DNA of 64,000 nucleotides from Pseudozobellia sp. WGM2 (GCF_017810075.1 NZ_JADNYK010000001.1:372001-436000), one strand, 5' to 3'; positions 17,547 to 26,820 are shown, counted from the first letter of the stretch. Numbers and translations are program-made. The notes: generated by a model not told the origin, from the sequence alone.

Positions 17547-17942
17547 ATGGGACTTTTTAGTGGATTATTTGGAGGAGGAAGTAAAGAGGAAAACGAGGAA
17601 AAAACTAAAATACCATGGATAGCTCTTACGCACATAAGTCAATTAGATGAAATAGTAGAAAAATCAATGGTGAAACCCCAGGTTATTTTCAAACACTCTA
17701 CTACCTGCGGAATTAGTAGAATGGTCTTGAATATGTTCACATCGAATTATGCGCTTTCCGAAGAACAAATGGATTTCTATTTTATTGATTTACATAAGAA
17801 CCGTAATGTATCGAACGAGGTCGAAACTAAATTTAATATTGTTCATCAATCGCCCCAGTTACTGATAATAAAAAATGCTCAAGTAGTAGCCCACGATTCT
17901 CACGGCGCGATTTCAGAACTAAGGTTAGAAGAATTCGTTTAA
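17547..17942 (+). CDS. ytxJ: Bacillithiol-dependent monothiol bacilliredoxin YtxJ
   Basis: Small cytoplasmic thioredoxin-fold protein of 131 residues that reduces mixed disulfides between bacillithiol and proteins. After a glycine-rich N-terminus, the single active-site cysteine sits in S-T-T-C-G-I-S (about residue 53), the monothiol motif of YtxJ/BrxC; a cis-proline S-P-Q segment follows. Bacillithiol is known in Flavobacteriia, and this gene is a good marker for it. It is divergent from clpB across a 160-base gap, so both might answer to stress, and is followed by a strong terminator. Confidence 0.88.
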   Translation: MGLFSGLFGGGSKEENEEKTKIPWIALTHISQLDEIVEKSMVKPQVIFKHSTTCGISRMVLNMFTSNYALSEEQMDFYFIDLHKNRNVSNEVETKFNIVHQSPQLLIIKNAQVVAHDSHGAISELRLEEFV

Positions 17943-17970
17943 TTTGTAAGGCGGGCGATTAGAATCAAAA

Positions 17971-18000
17971 AAAATCCCCAAGCTTATCTTGGGGATTTTT
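17971..18000. terminator. Bidirectional terminator after ytxJ
   Basis: A 12-base perfect inverted repeat (arms 17971-17982 and 17988-17999, core ATCCCCAAG/CTTGGGGAT, 5-base loop) with T-tracts in both directions. It serves ytxJ and the convergent lipoprotein gene ending at 18001. Confidence 0.9.
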
Positions 18001-19191
18001 TTAGTCGAATTTTTGTCTTCTCAGTATTGATTTCAATCCTGCTTTCAGGTCTTCGCCAGCATCGTAGACCATTTGCTCATTTGAAGGAAACGGTATAGCC
18101 TTGACTTTTAACAAACTCAATTGGTCGTTATCGATTGCCCTCTTGTCCCCTTCATAATTAGCATAAATGTGCTCAAAAATAAATTCACTGGCCAGGGGGT
18201 AAGAACTTAACTGTTGTTTGGTCTTTAAATCGGTAAACTGAACTAAACCGCTAACCGCTGCCGTTTTAAATTGGGTGAATTCGTAGAAATTACAACTAAC
18301 CGTCTTAAATTTATCTATCTTAACTTTATTACCCAAACTGTCTTTTACTATACTTCCGTCGCGATTTACGGCATACTTATAACCATCTTTGACCTGACGC
18401 TCTTTTACTAGCTGTTTTTCACTGATTCGCTCAGGTGATATATTTATTTGTCGAAGGGCTAACTTCATATTATAGTCATAAATGACATCTGCTTGAGGGT
18501 TATTGTGGTACTTGGTCCAAAAATTTTCAAGACCATAAATGTCAAAGTTCAATAGTTCTTCCTCTAATCTGGCCGGAATAATTTGTTCAGTTTCGTTTAC
18601 CAAGTCAACGCTGATGTAATCGAGACCTTTAGCATATGCCTCTTCTAATTTATATTTAACATCATCATAACCAGGCTCAATTTTATCTAGATATTCAAAA
18701 TCATCATAAGCTTTTCTATAGTCTTGTTTATTTGTAGCGTTGGTCAATAAATTACTGGCGTTATCGTATAAAAATTCTGCAAGATCATCTTTACTATCAA
18801 TAATTGCATCTTGATAGTCGTTGAATTCAAAATTTGCCTGACGGTTCTCTTCTATAATAAATAATGGAAGTAGTGGCTTAATTTTGTTTTGAATTGCCCT
18901 TAAATTCACATATGAATTGTAAATGGCCTCATAATGGGCAGGGTTTTCATCGTTTTCTAGAAAATCGATTCGCTCTAGCTCTCGCTCGGTATGCTTTATA
19001 TATGCTTGTTCGAGAAGAACTATGTACGGTTGGTTAGCCTTTTTAGTCTTGTTTTTCGCTAAATTATCTATAGACGTATGAATGGCATTTTCATAGTTAC
19101 CGGTATTAATAGACTTTTGTGCCTGTTTGACGCTGCTACATGCAGCAAATAATGAAATTATCGAAATAAAAAGTATAGTTTTTTTCATCAC
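18001..19191 (-). CDS. Uncharacterised lipoprotein
   Basis: Not recognised as a named family. The 396-residue protein has a signal with lipobox L-F-A-A-C at residues 14-18, so it should be an envelope lipoprotein. The first part (S-I-N-T-G-N-Y-E-N-A-I and following) reads like a TPR-type helical repeat region, consistent with solvent-exposed helices; the last 120 residues contain alternating hydrophobic strands (K-T-V-S-C-N-F-Y-E-F) that look beta-rich. Similar conserved lipoproteins of unknown role occur in Flavobacteriia. It lies downstream of fumarylacetoacetase with a 113-base gap and may or may not be co-transcribed. Confidence 0.7.
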   Translation of the reverse strand: MMKKTILFISIISLFAACSSVKQAQKSINTGNYENAIHTSIDNLAKNKTKKANQPYIVLLEQAYIKHTERELERIDFLENDENPAHYEAIYNSYVNLRAIQNKIKPLLPLFIIEENRQANFEFNDYQDAIIDSKDDLAEFLYDNASNLLTNATNKQDYRKAYDDFEYLDKIEPGYDDVKYKLEEAYAKGLDYISVDLVNETEQIIPARLEEELLNFDIYGLENFWTKYHNNPQADVIYDYNMKLALRQINISPERISEKQLVKERQVKDGYKYAVNRDGSIVKDSLGNKVKIDKFKTVSCNFYEFTQFKTAAVSGLVQFTDLKTKQQLSSYPLASEFIFEHIYANYEGDKRAIDNDQLSLLKVKAIPFPSNEQMVYDAGEDLKAGLKSILRRQKFD

Positions 19192-19304
19192 TTACGATTT
19201 ATAGTTTTCAGCATAATTTCAATGGTCATGCCAAAATATATATTTTAAGTAACGTAAAACGATGAACTATCGTATGAAATCGTTGATTGGGTGTTTTGTG
19301 AGTA

Positions 19305-20591
19305 TTATTTATTAGTTTTCAACGCCGGCAATAGTTTGGTCGAAACTTCACCAAAACCTATGCGAATACTTTCAGTCTGGCAATAACCTTTTAATACAAC
19401 GGTGTCATTATCTTCAATGAACTTGCGCTCACTGCCGTCATTCAATTTTATTGGGTTTTTGCCTTGCCAAGATAACTCGAGCATAGAGCCATAAGAGTCA
19501 GGAGTAGGCCCTGAAATGGTACCACTACCCATCATATCTCCACTATTTACTTTACAACCGTTTATAGTGTGGTGGGCAAGTTGTTGTGCCATAGTCCAAT
19601 ACAAATACTTGAAGTTCGACTTTGTGACCGTGGTAGATTTCATCGATTCGGTTATTATATCTACTTCTAGATTGATATCGAAACTATGATTTCCTGTAAG
19701 TCTTAAATAGGGCAGTGGTTCGGGGGATTGTTCGGGGCTTTCGACCTTAAAAGGCTGAAGAGCATCTAAAGTAACTATCCAGGGGGAAATGGAGGAGGCA
19801 AAGTTTTTGGCCAAGAACGGGCCCAATGGTACGTATTCCCATTTTTGAATATCTCTAGCACTCCAATCATTAAATAGAACCATACCAAAAATATAATCTT
19901 CAGCTTCACTAACAGGTATGGGTTCACCCAGTGCATTGGCATCTGTAGTAATAAAGGCCATTTCGAGTTCAAAATCGACCAATTTTGAAGGTCCGAAAAC
20001 GGGACTCTTAGAATTATTAGGTATGGTTTGGCCCAATGGTCTGCGTATAGGCGTTCCACTGGGTACAATTGTAGAACTTCTGCCGTGATACCCGACAGGA
20101 ATATGAAGCCAATTCGGTAGCAAGGCATTTTCAGGATCTCTGAACATAGTGCCCACATTGGTTGCATGCTCTTTACTGGAATAGAAATCGGTATAATCGC
20201 CAATCTGTACAGGTAGCTGCATTTCTATCTCATCCATAGAAAACAAAACCACTTCGCGATGGCCCTTGTTATTTTTTAGCTCATCGTTGGAGGCGTCGAA
20301 TATTTCACTAATTCGATTACGAACCAATCGCCAAGTTTTTTGACCGTCTGAAATAAAATCATTCAATGTGTCTTGAAGAAAAATATCATCAGTTAGGGGT
20401 ATGTCTTTGAAGTAACCCAATTGATGTAATGCACCTAGGTCGATGGCGTAATCCCCAATTCTAGTACCTATAGTTATGATATCGTCACGGGTGAGAAAAA
20501 CTCCGAAAGGTATATTCTGAATAGGAAAATCAGAATTTTCAGAGACGTTCAACCATGTTTTTTTTGTAGGATCGTTCGCAGCTATGGGCAT
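19305..20591 (-). CDS. fahA: Fumarylacetoacetase
   Basis: Last enzyme of tyrosine and phenylalanine breakdown; splits fumarylacetoacetate into fumarate and acetoacetate. The 428-residue length and layout match the family: an N-terminal SH3-like domain followed by the FAH catalytic domain with D-F-E-L-E-M, F-N-D-W-S-A-R-D-I-Q and G-D-M-M-G-S-G-T-I-S-G motifs supplying metal and catalytic residues. The homogentisate dioxygenase and hydroxyphenylpyruvate dioxygenase genes are not adjacent. It diverges from glyA, with its own TAnnTTTG promoter. Confidence 0.95.
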   Translation of the reverse strand: MPIAANDPTKKTWLNVSENSDFPIQNIPFGVFLTRDDIITIGTRIGDYAIDLGALHQLGYFKDIPLTDDIFLQDTLNDFISDGQKTWRLVRNRISEIFDASNDELKNNKGHREVVLFSMDEIEMQLPVQIGDYTDFYSSKEHATNVGTMFRDPENALLPNWLHIPVGYHGRSSTIVPSGTPIRRPLGQTIPNNSKSPVFGPSKLVDFELEMAFITTDANALGEPIPVSEAEDYIFGMVLFNDWSARDIQKWEYVPLGPFLAKNFASSISPWIVTLDALQPFKVESPEQSPEPLPYLRLTGNHSFDINLEVDIITESMKSTTVTKSNFKYLYWTMAQQLAHHTINGCKVNSGDMMGSGTISGPTPDSYGSMLELSWQGKNPIKLNDGSERKFIEDNDTVVLKGYCQTESIRIGFGEVSTKLLPALKTNK

Positions 20592-20628
20592 ATTGTAATT
20601 GTTAATTTGTATTTAATAAATTGCTAAT

Positions 20629-20636
20629 CAAATATA
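20629..20636 (-). promoter_or_regulatory. -7 element for fahA
   Basis: On the minus strand this reads TATATTTG, an exact TAnnTTTG match, with a CTTG box 18 bases further upstream. It lies 38 bases before the fahA start codon. Confidence 0.5.
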
Positions 20637-20668
20637 TTATTTTATAGGTCTTAACAAGAAGCAATTTG

Positions 20669-20676
20669 TATTTTTG
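20669..20676 (+). promoter_or_regulatory. -7 element for glyA
   Basis: TATTTTTG, an exact TAnnTTTG match, 26 bases before the glyA ATG. The -33 box is not obvious. The divergent fahA element lies 32 bases away, so the two promoters are back to back. Confidence 0.5.
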
Positions 20677-20702
20677 CACCTCATTTAACACAATATTGAC
20701 GT

Positions 20703-21977
20703 ATGCAACGCGACAACCTTATTTTTGATTTAATAGCCGAAGAAAAAGAACGGCAGCTAAGTGGTATTGAGCTTATAGCTTCAGAAAATTTTACCAGCCC
20801 ACAGGTTATGGAGGCCGCAGGATCGGTTTTGACCAATAAATATGCTGAGGGTTATCCTGGTAAACGTTATTATGGTGGCTGTGAGGTTGTTGATAAAATA
20901 GAACAGTTGGCCATAGACCGAGCAAAAGAACTTTTCGGCGCTGCTTATGCTAATGTGCAACCCCATTCAGGGTCTCAGGCAAATGCTTCGGTTTACCATG
21001 CATGTTTGAAGCCGGGCGATACTATTTTAGGGTTTGACCTATCTCATGGTGGTCATTTGACCCACGGTTCTCCGGTGAATTTTTCAGGACGTCTTTATAA
21101 CCCTGTTTTTTATGGGGTAGATGAGGAAACCGGGGTCTTGAATTATGACAAAATACAAGAGATTGCAAATCAAGAAAAACCTAAGTTGATAATTGCAGGT
21201 GCTTCTGCATATTCCCGAGATATGGACTTTAAAAAGTTTAGGGAAATTGCGGATAGCGTTGGAGCGCTCTTGTTGGCCGATATATCACATCCGGCAGGTT
21301 TGATTGCCAAGGGTATTCTTAGCGATCCGATACCACATTGTCATATTGTTACTACTACCACACATAAGACTTTGCGTGGACCAAGGGGTGGACTTATTCT
21401 AATGGGGGAGGATTTTGATAACCCATTCGGAATTAAATTAAAGAACGGTAATCTGCGCAAGATGTCGGCATTGCTTGATTTGGCTGTGTTTCCAGGTAAT
21501 CAAGGTGGGCCTTTAGAACACATTATTGCTGCTAAGGCAATTGCTTTTGGTGAAGCCTTAACCGATAATTTCTTGCACTATATGTTGCAAGTAAAGAAGA
21601 ACGCCGAGGCAATGGCCGCTGCTTTTGTAGCTAAAGGTTATAATATTATTTCAGGAGGAACCGATAACCACATGATGTTGATTGACCTTCGAAATAAAAA
21701 TATTACGGGTAAAGATGCTGAAAAGGTTTTGGTTGATGCCGATATTACCGCCAATAAGAATATGGTTCCGTTCGATGACAAATCTCCATTTGTAACTTCT
21801 GGTATCAGATTTGGTACGGCTGCAATTACCACTAGAGGGTTGAAAGAATCAGATATGTCTACTATAGTAGAATTGGTTGATGAAGTACTGACCAATTCGG
21901 AAGATGAAGCAAAAATTAAAAGTGCCAAGAAAAAAGTGAACGAATTGATGCAGGGTCGTGAACTTTTTAATTTCTAG
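20703..21977 (+). CDS. glyA: Serine hydroxymethyltransferase
   Basis: PLP enzyme interconverting serine and glycine while charging tetrahydrofolate with a one-carbon unit. The 424-residue protein shows E-L-I-A-S-E-N-F near residue 22-29, the [13 protein letters not shown] segment, the H-G-G-H-L-T-H-G motif and the PLP lysine in [13 protein letters not shown]. No neighbouring folate gene. A bulged 14-base hairpin terminator follows at 22004. Confidence 0.97.
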   Translation: MQRDNLIFDLIAEEKERQLSGIELIASENFTSPQVMEAAGSVLTNKYAEGYPGKRYYGGCEVVDKIEQLAIDRAKELFGAAYANVQPHSGSQANASVYHACLKPGDTILGFDLSHGGHLTHGSPVNFSGRLYNPVFYGVDEETGVLNYDKIQEIANQEKPKLIIAGASAYSRDMDFKKFREIADSVGALLLADISHPAGLIAKGILSDPIPHCHIVTTTTHKTLRGPRGGLILMGEDFDNPFGIKLKNGNLRKMSALLDLAVFPGNQGGPLEHIIAAKAIAFGEALTDNFLHYMLQVKKNAEAMAAAFVAKGYNIISGGTDNHMMLIDLRNKNITGKDAEKVLVDADITANKNMVPFDDKSPFVTSGIRFGTAAITTRGLKESDMSTIVELVDEVLTNSEDEAKIKSAKKKVNELMQGRELFNF

Positions 21978-22003
21978 TTAGAAAAATAAATCTCATTAAA
22001 TAA

Positions 22004-22048
22004 GAATCCGCTAAGTCAAATTATTCAATGACTTGCGGATTCTTTTGT
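22004..22048 (+). terminator. Terminator of glyA
   Basis: GAATCCGC-T-AAGTCA (22004-22018) pairs with TGACTTGCGGATTC (22029-22042) with a single bulged T; a T-rich tract follows. Confidence 0.85.
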
Positions 22049-22107
22049 TTTTGGTACATTTTGTTAAAAACATACTGTACCTAAAGGTGGATATTAAAAG
22101 GATATTT

Positions 22108-22761
22108 TTAATCGGTATTTAGCATATATAAATCACCATTTTCTAAGTGGGATGCCTGCAAATCATAAATGATAGCATCATCTTCAGATTCGAAATAAAG
22201 ACCCCAGTAATTGAAATAGTCTTTTTGCGAATGGTTTGATTCAATAGTCCTCAAGAAAAAATCATTTTCAGAACAATCTTCTTCAAAAACCGGAACATAA
22301 ATTTCATATGGTGTTTCAGAAAGACCTTTGCTAAAATGAACATAATGTTTGCCCATTTCACCTAAAATACTCTCTAGTTGTTCAGGTATACTTCTTTCGT
22401 AAATTTTATTGATTATGATACGGGTATCCTTAAACAAAATAGAAAGCTCTTCAATATCAATCGAGACCAAGTTTTCAGTTCTAAATTTTTCAAGAACAGC
22501 GGTAAACGAGGAGTAGCTTTGTGAAAAATTACCCCAAGTACCTCGATTGAAATGAAATAGCATTTCAACCAAACTAAGGTTACATTCTAATTCAACAGCA
22601 AGGTTAACGCCTGAATTGTTGGAGGCACAATTGCGTACCGTAGCTTCTGAGAAGAAGAACTTCTCTAAACTTTTTCTAAAAGATTCAATTCCCTCCAATC
22701 TCAAATCAAGATTGAAACCTCCGGACGAATTGTTCTCGAAATTATCTGGAAATGAAGGCAT
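22108..22761 (-). CDS. Hypothetical cytoplasmic protein
   Basis: No family recognised. A 217-residue, acidic, soluble protein without signal peptide or membrane segment. The N-terminus is Asn/Gly-rich (M-P-S-F-P-D-N-F), the middle helical, and the C-terminal third rich in Glu, Asp and aromatic residues. It lies downstream of the two-component pair at 22927-25702, on the same strand, but a strong terminator (22822-22852) separates them, so it has its own promoter. Function unknown. Confidence 0.65.
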   Translation of the reverse strand: MPSFPDNFENNSSGGFNLDLRLEGIESFRKSLEKFFFSEATVRNCASNNSGVNLAVELECNLSLVEMLFHFNRGTWGNFSQSYSSFTAVLEKFRTENLVSIDIEELSILFKDTRIIINKIYERSIPEQLESILGEMGKHYVHFSKGLSETPYEIYVPVFEEDCSENDFFLRTIESNHSQKDYFNYWGLYFESEDDAIIYDLQASHLENGDLYMLNTD

Positions 22762-22821
22762 AAACGTATAGTGTATTCAATATAGTATCAAAAGTAAATT
22801 GATAAGCCATTATTGATACAA

Positions 22822-22852
22822 AGAAAAACCCCAAAAAAAATGGGGTTTTTCT
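22822..22852 (-). terminator. Terminator after the TPR kinase/regulator operon
   Basis: A perfect 12-base inverted repeat (arms 22822-22833 and 22841-22852, AGAAAAACCCCA/TGGGGTTTTTCT, 7-base loop) with T-runs on the minus strand. It lies 75 bases past the response regulator stop. Confidence 0.85.
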
Positions 22853-22926
22853 ATTAACACTATAATATAATTTTTAAAAATCTGTTTTTCAGATTGTTAC
22901 AGTTGTTGAAGAGTAGGGTTTTCAAG

Positions 22927-23598
22927 CTAAATGAAGCCTCTTTTACGTGCTTCTTCAATAAGTGCAAAATCATTGCCACTTTCAACGTCGAAAATTACCT
23001 TTAACTGTCTTTTTCTGTTCTCTACGGTCGTACTTGCGGCGGCAACAATAGAAGAAATATCCTTAGTTTTGGTGCCAATCGACAATTGATACAGTATTTT
23101 TTTGTCGCGCTCATCAATTTGATCTTCATTGGCCATCTTTCGTCTTATCGCCTGAAGAGCAGCGGCAGTATAGTAAGGTGGTTTTTCGAGAACAGTTTTC
23201 ACCATATCTTGAAGTGTTCTTTCATCAACCTCTGATTTGACCATGTAGCCGTCAGGATTAACAGTTTTCAAAATATTATTAATTCTATAACTATCACTGA
23301 ACGAAGAAAGAAAAACAATTTTTGAAGATGGTGAAATATCTTTAATCAAGAGGCCTAAATCTTCCCCACTTTTTTCACTCTTTGAATTTTCAGGAAACAT
23401 TGAAATATCAAGAAGAATGAGGTCATAGGGAATTCTCTTCGAAGAACTTTCAATTTCTGCCTTGCCCTTTTCGTAACTGGGTGCGGTATTTACAATAACT
23501 TTAAAATTTTCAAAATCGGTGGCCTCTAAAGTGTATTTGTAGCCCAGCACTATCATTTCATGGTCATCAACGGCAAGTATGCGTACTAAATTATCCAT
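22927..23598 (-). CDS. NarL/LuxR-type response regulator
   Basis: Response regulator of 223 residues. The receiver has D11/D12 (D-D-H) and phosphoacceptor Asp64 in L-I-L-L-D-I. The C-terminal helix-turn-helix follows the LuxR pattern (K-I-L-Y-Q-L-S-I-G-T-K-T-K-D-I, then S-T-T-V-E-N-R-K-R-Q-L), though it diverges from the usual GerE consensus. It overlaps the upstream TPR kinase gene by 8 bases, so the two are translationally coupled and surely partners. A strong terminator ends the operon. Confidence 0.88.
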   Translation of the reverse strand: MDNLVRILAVDDHEMIVLGYKYTLEATDFENFKVIVNTAPSYEKGKAEIESSSKRIPYDLILLDISMFPENSKSEKSGEDLGLLIKDISPSSKIVFLSSFSDSYRINNILKTVNPDGYMVKSEVDERTLQDMVKTVLEKPPYYTAAALQAIRRKMANEDQIDERDKKILYQLSIGTKTKDISSIVAAASTTVENRKRQLKVIFDVESGNDFALIEEARKRGFI

Positions 23599-25702
23599 AG
23601 TTTTGATCTGTTCTCTCTTTAAGTTTTTTGTTTAGTTCTAGCTTTTTGACTTGGGGAGTCAAATTTTTAACGGGAATTCTGAAAACAACAGAAGTTCCTT
23701 GTCCAACAGTACTTTTAATTTCCCATTTGCCATTTAATTTTTCGATTCGGGAAGCCATGTTACGCATACCGATTCCCTTTTTGCCTTTCTTGGTCTTAAA
23801 GCCTTTGCCGTCATCGGTGATTGTTGCAATTAGCATATTGTCATGTACTCCGAGGTCAATGGTTACCTTTTTGCAATTCGCATGTTTTACCGAGTTTTGA
23901 AGGCTTTCTTGAATCAAACGATAAAGATTTATTTTGGTTACACCTTTGATGCCGCCGTCCCAATCAAAATCTTTTTCATAATAAAAATTATAATCGAAAT
24001 TTCCGGATACCTGAACAGTTTTTAATAAATCGTCTATCGAATGTATAAAATTATTAATTTTTTGATAAGCGGCATGACTCAATTCATGAGAAATAGACCT
24101 TATTTCCTTTTCTACATCCTGTAAAGAATCTATTGCTTTCTTTCTTTGCACTTCTGCTTCTGCATCATTCTTTTTATTCAGGCCTGTAAGCACCATTCTT
24201 GCCCCCAACATACTGCCTAGAACACCATCGTGCAATTCTTCAGAGATTCGTTTTTGCTCTAACTTTTTCGCCTCTTCGACCTTTTGATTTTGGGCAAGCA
24301 TTAAGTTAAAAATTTCTTGGTTCGCCGCTTGTTGTTCTTGTTGAAAGCGTAATTTTTGGTTTTTTGCTCTTTGGTCCAAAATAAAATATGACATTAGACC
24401 TAGTAGAAGAACAGCTACGGCGATACCTGTCCATAATTGCTTTTGTCTCGCCAAAAGTAAGTTCTCGGCAATAAATTCATCAGTTTCAAAACGAATTCGG
24501 GCGAACTTATTCCGTACTTGACGCTCAACTTGCTGCAAGCTATCGTTGAGAGAAATATATTCTCGAATGTAGGCAGTCGATTTCTCAGGTTCTAGCTTTG
24601 CTAAAAGTTGCAGGTTCAATAAAATTCTTTCATTGTTGTTTGCCTGCTCCGCATAATCTTTTGACCTATTGGCGTATGATATAGCCTTTAGAGTATCTTT
24701 TTGAATAAGATGATATTCGGCAAAATTAAAATAGGCTCTTGCCAATCCTGGAGTGTTATCTATACTATCTAATATTTTGATTGAAGAGTTCAAGTCTTCA
24801 GAAACATCAAATTTGGAAGATATTTTAAGTTTACTAAAAGCTAGATGGCTTTGAGCTAAAGCGTAGAGTTTGGGCTCAGTTTTTAATAAAGATTTATCTT
24901 GAATTACTTTTTGAAAATATGCAATGGACTCTTTATATCTACCTTGTTCTTGGTAGACAACCCCTATATTATTATTGAGGCTAGATTCAAAATTATTTTC
25001 CCGTTCAATTTTTTTCTGATACTCAAGGGCTATATTATAGTATTCAATAGCTCTTTCGAACTCTTTCAGTTCTTTGGTTACCGACCCAAGATTGTTATAG
25101 CAATTGTAAAGTTGTGGATTCTTGTTTAAAGGTTTTAATATTTCTATGGCTCTTATGGTATTAATTTCACTGCCTGTATAATCCCCGACTTTTGATTGTG
25201 TAAGTGCCATGTTGTAGAGCATTCTTGAGCTTTCAAAGTCCTTCCCAAGATTCTCATAAATTTTTTGGGCTTTGGAATAATTATAAAATGCACTATCGGG
25301 CACAGCTTGGCTATTAAAGAAAGCTGCTCTATCCCAGAGGGCATCAGCTAATACAACAGAATCTTTTGAAATTTGGGCTAATTCAAGGGTTTTGGAATTC
25401 AAGTTGAAGAACTTTATAGAATCCCTAAGTTTGAAATAAGAATATGATATTTTTGCGGTTAGTATGGTTTGTATAGAATCATCAGATAGGTTCATAGTAT
25501 AATCCTCTGCTTTTTGAAGAAAATCTGACCTTTTGCTGTGGGTTAAGTTATTATTTCTACCATAATCGATGAAACTCATTATAGAGTCAATTTCTTTTGA
25601 CTCTAGGTTCGATTTTTGGTCACTTGTAGGTTGACAAGAAGATATTAATAGGGATATCGCTAAATTAAAGAAAAGTCCATATGTGAAGTATTTGGGTTTC
25701 AT
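23591..25702 (-). CDS. TPR-containing sensor histidine kinase (HisKA_3 type)
   Basis: Kinase of 703 residues anchored in the membrane. The N-terminus has a signal with a lipobox-like L-L-I-S-S-C, followed by about 370 residues of tetratricopeptide repeats in the periplasm (for example N-N-L-G-S-V and N-N-I-G-V-V-Y-Q-E-Q-G-R-Y), one transmembrane helix at about 421-442, a coiled segment, and a NarQ-like kinase: phosphoacceptor His491 in E-E-L-H-D-G and an ATPase end with G-I-G-M-R-N-M. Such TPR kinases with LuxR-type partners are abundant in Flavobacteriia; their signals are unknown. Overlap with the regulator gene is 8 bases. It follows a small lipoprotein gene that ends in its own terminator. 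Confidence 0.88.
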   Translation of the reverse strand: MKPKYFTYGLFFNLAISLLISSCQPTSDQKSNLESKEIDSIMSFIDYGRNNNLTHSKRSDFLQKAEDYTMNLSDDSIQTILTAKISYSYFKLRDSIKFFNLNSKTLELAQISKDSVVLADALWDRAAFFNSQAVPDSAFYNYSKAQKIYENLGKDFESSRMLYNMALTQSKVGDYTGSEINTIRAIEILKPLNKNPQLYNCYNNLGSVTKELKEFERAIEYYNIALEYQKKIERENNFESSLNNNIGVVYQEQGRYKESIAYFQKVIQDKSLLKTEPKLYALAQSHLAFSKLKISSKFDVSEDLNSSIKILDSIDNTPGLARAYFNFAEYHLIQKDTLKAISYANRSKDYAEQANNNERILLNLQLLAKLEPEKSTAYIREYISLNDSLQQVERQVRNKFARIRFETDEFIAENLLLARQKQLWTGIAVAVLLLGLMSYFILDQRAKNQKLRFQQEQQAANQEIFNLMLAQNQKVEEAKKLEQKRISEELHDGVLGSMLGARMVLTGLNKKNDAEAEVQRKKAIDSLQDVEKEIRSISHELSHAAYQKINNFIHSIDDLLKTVQVSGNFDYNFYYEKDFDWDGGIKGVTKINLYRLIQESLQNSVKHANCKKVTIDLGVHDNMLIATITDDGKGFKTKKGKKGIGMRNMASRIEKLNGKWEIKSTVGQGTSVVFRIPVKNLTPQVKKLELNKKLKERTDQNYG

Positions 25703-25725
25703 TTAAGTTTGTTAAATACAAGGTA

Positions 25726-25756
25726 TAAAAAAAGCCTTAAATTTACGTTAAGGCTT
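25726..25756 (-). terminator. Terminator after the 54-residue lipoprotein gene
   Basis: Arms 25732-25740 and 25748-25756 (AAGCCTTAA/TTAAGGCTT, 7-base loop) followed on the minus strand by a T-run. It separates the small lipoprotein gene from the TPR kinase start at 25702. Confidence 0.85.
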
Positions 25757-25782
25757 CTTACTAAAACTATACAAATTTTATA

Positions 25783-25947
25783 TTATCCATCTTCTCTATC
25801 ATCTTGGCGGACATCATCACCATCCGTAGCGGCATCAACGTTTAGCTTATATACGGCTTCTGTTTCTTCTAAGTTGGTTTCTGCCTCACAAGAGAACATT
25901 CCGATTGCCATTACTACTACTGCGAAAATACTTGCTACTTTTTTCAT
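25783..25947 (-). CDS. Small acidic lipoprotein (54 residues)
   Basis: A short gene between the LytTR regulator and the TPR kinase. ATG at 25947 opens a frame of 54 codons: M-K-K-V-A-S-I-F, a hydrophobic stretch, a lipobox M-F-S-C at residues 17-20, then a very acidic tail ending D-D-R-E-D-G. The residues after Cys20 would be exposed in the periplasm or on the surface. Support for a real gene: start, signal, lipobox, stop and an immediate intrinsic terminator all fit. Function unknown; peptide signalling or a substrate for the neighbouring TPR sensor are possibilities only. I have no family match. Confidence 0.7.
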   Translation of the reverse strand: MKKVASIFAVVVMAIGMFSCEAETNLEETEAVYKLNVDAATDGDDVRQDDREDG

Positions 25948-26088
25948 AATCAAAAGAAATTTAGGGGTTATTGTTGTTTTTCTTACTGCTAAACTACGGT
26001 GGTAGTAAATTAATTATTGTGCAGAAAAAAAAGTAGTAGTAAACGACCTAAGTTTATTAGCTTATGACCAAATTCTATGAGTATTCGA

Positions 26089-26820
26089 CTAATTTAAGGT
26101 AGAAATGGTGTTTTTTGAGAGCAATTGCTTCAAATTATCGATATTCTTTCGGTAAGATTTTGAGAACGGTAATTGCTGTTTGCTGTGCTTTAGGGTGCAT
26201 ATTGCTTTACCATAGCTAATTCTTGAAATACAATCCGTATTTACGATATAACTTTGATGAATGCGTACAAAGTTTTTTGGCAATTGATTTTCGAAGGTCT
26301 TTAACGTCTTGTAGGCATTGTTTATTGTGCCATCTTTCATTATAAATTCCGTAGCATTGTTATCAGCTTTCAAATAAAGAATTTCGTCGGTGTCTAAATA
26401 TTGAAAATCTCGATAAGAACTAAGACATAATGTTTGGGGCTCTTGCTCTGCCGGAATTTGCTTTTTTAGCCGTAAGAGCGATTTTCTAATATCAAACTCA
26501 TTGTACGGCATTAGCCAATAATCGAAAAAACCATTTTTAATAGCATCGTACGCATGATGCTTACCCTTTGAGATACCAATAATAATAGGTAGACTAGTCA
26601 AGTATTGGTGTAGTTCCATCACCATTTGAAAATATTCTTGCGCTTTTTCGTTTAGGTTGATGAAAACTATCTGAGGAGAAAACTTTAAAATTGAATTGAT
26701 GCCTTCAGAACTATCTTTTGCAATAGAAGTGCATGTGAAATCACCATATTCTTCTAAATAATGCTGCAATTGCAGATTAGAAGTTGCGTCAGAATCGATT
26801 ATGGTGTAATTATATTCCAA
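26089..26820 (-). CDS. LytTR regulator with degenerate receiver
   Basis: Transcription regulator with an N-terminal receiver-like domain and a C-terminal LytTR DNA-binding domain (F-V-R-I-H-Q-S-Y-I-V-N and surrounding residues). The frame extends to a TTG at 26889, but I prefer the TTG at 26820, which places the first strand (Y-T-I-I-D) at the N-terminus and the phosphorylation position at residue 55, as usual. That position is Asn55 (V-F-I-N-L) instead of Asp, so classical phosphorylation is not expected. No LytS-type kinase is adjacent; the next genes downstream are the small acidic lipoprotein and the TPR kinase pair. Confidence 0.8.
   Translation of the reverse strand: MEYNYTIIDSDATSNLQLQHYLEEYGDFTCTSIAKDSSEGINSILKFSPQIVFINLNEKAQEYFQMVMELHQYLTSLPIIIGISKGKHHAYDAIKNGFFDYWLMPYNEFDIRKSLLRLKKQIPAEQEPQTLCLSSYRDFQYLDTDEILYLKADNNATEFIMKDGTINNAYKTLKTFENQLPKNFVRIHQSYIVNTDCISRISYGKAICTLKHSKQQLPFSKSYRKNIDNLKQLLSKNTISTLN

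Noticed and set aside
25709-26005. 98-residue ORF on the plus strand
   Set aside because: It runs antisense through the small lipoprotein gene and its terminator.
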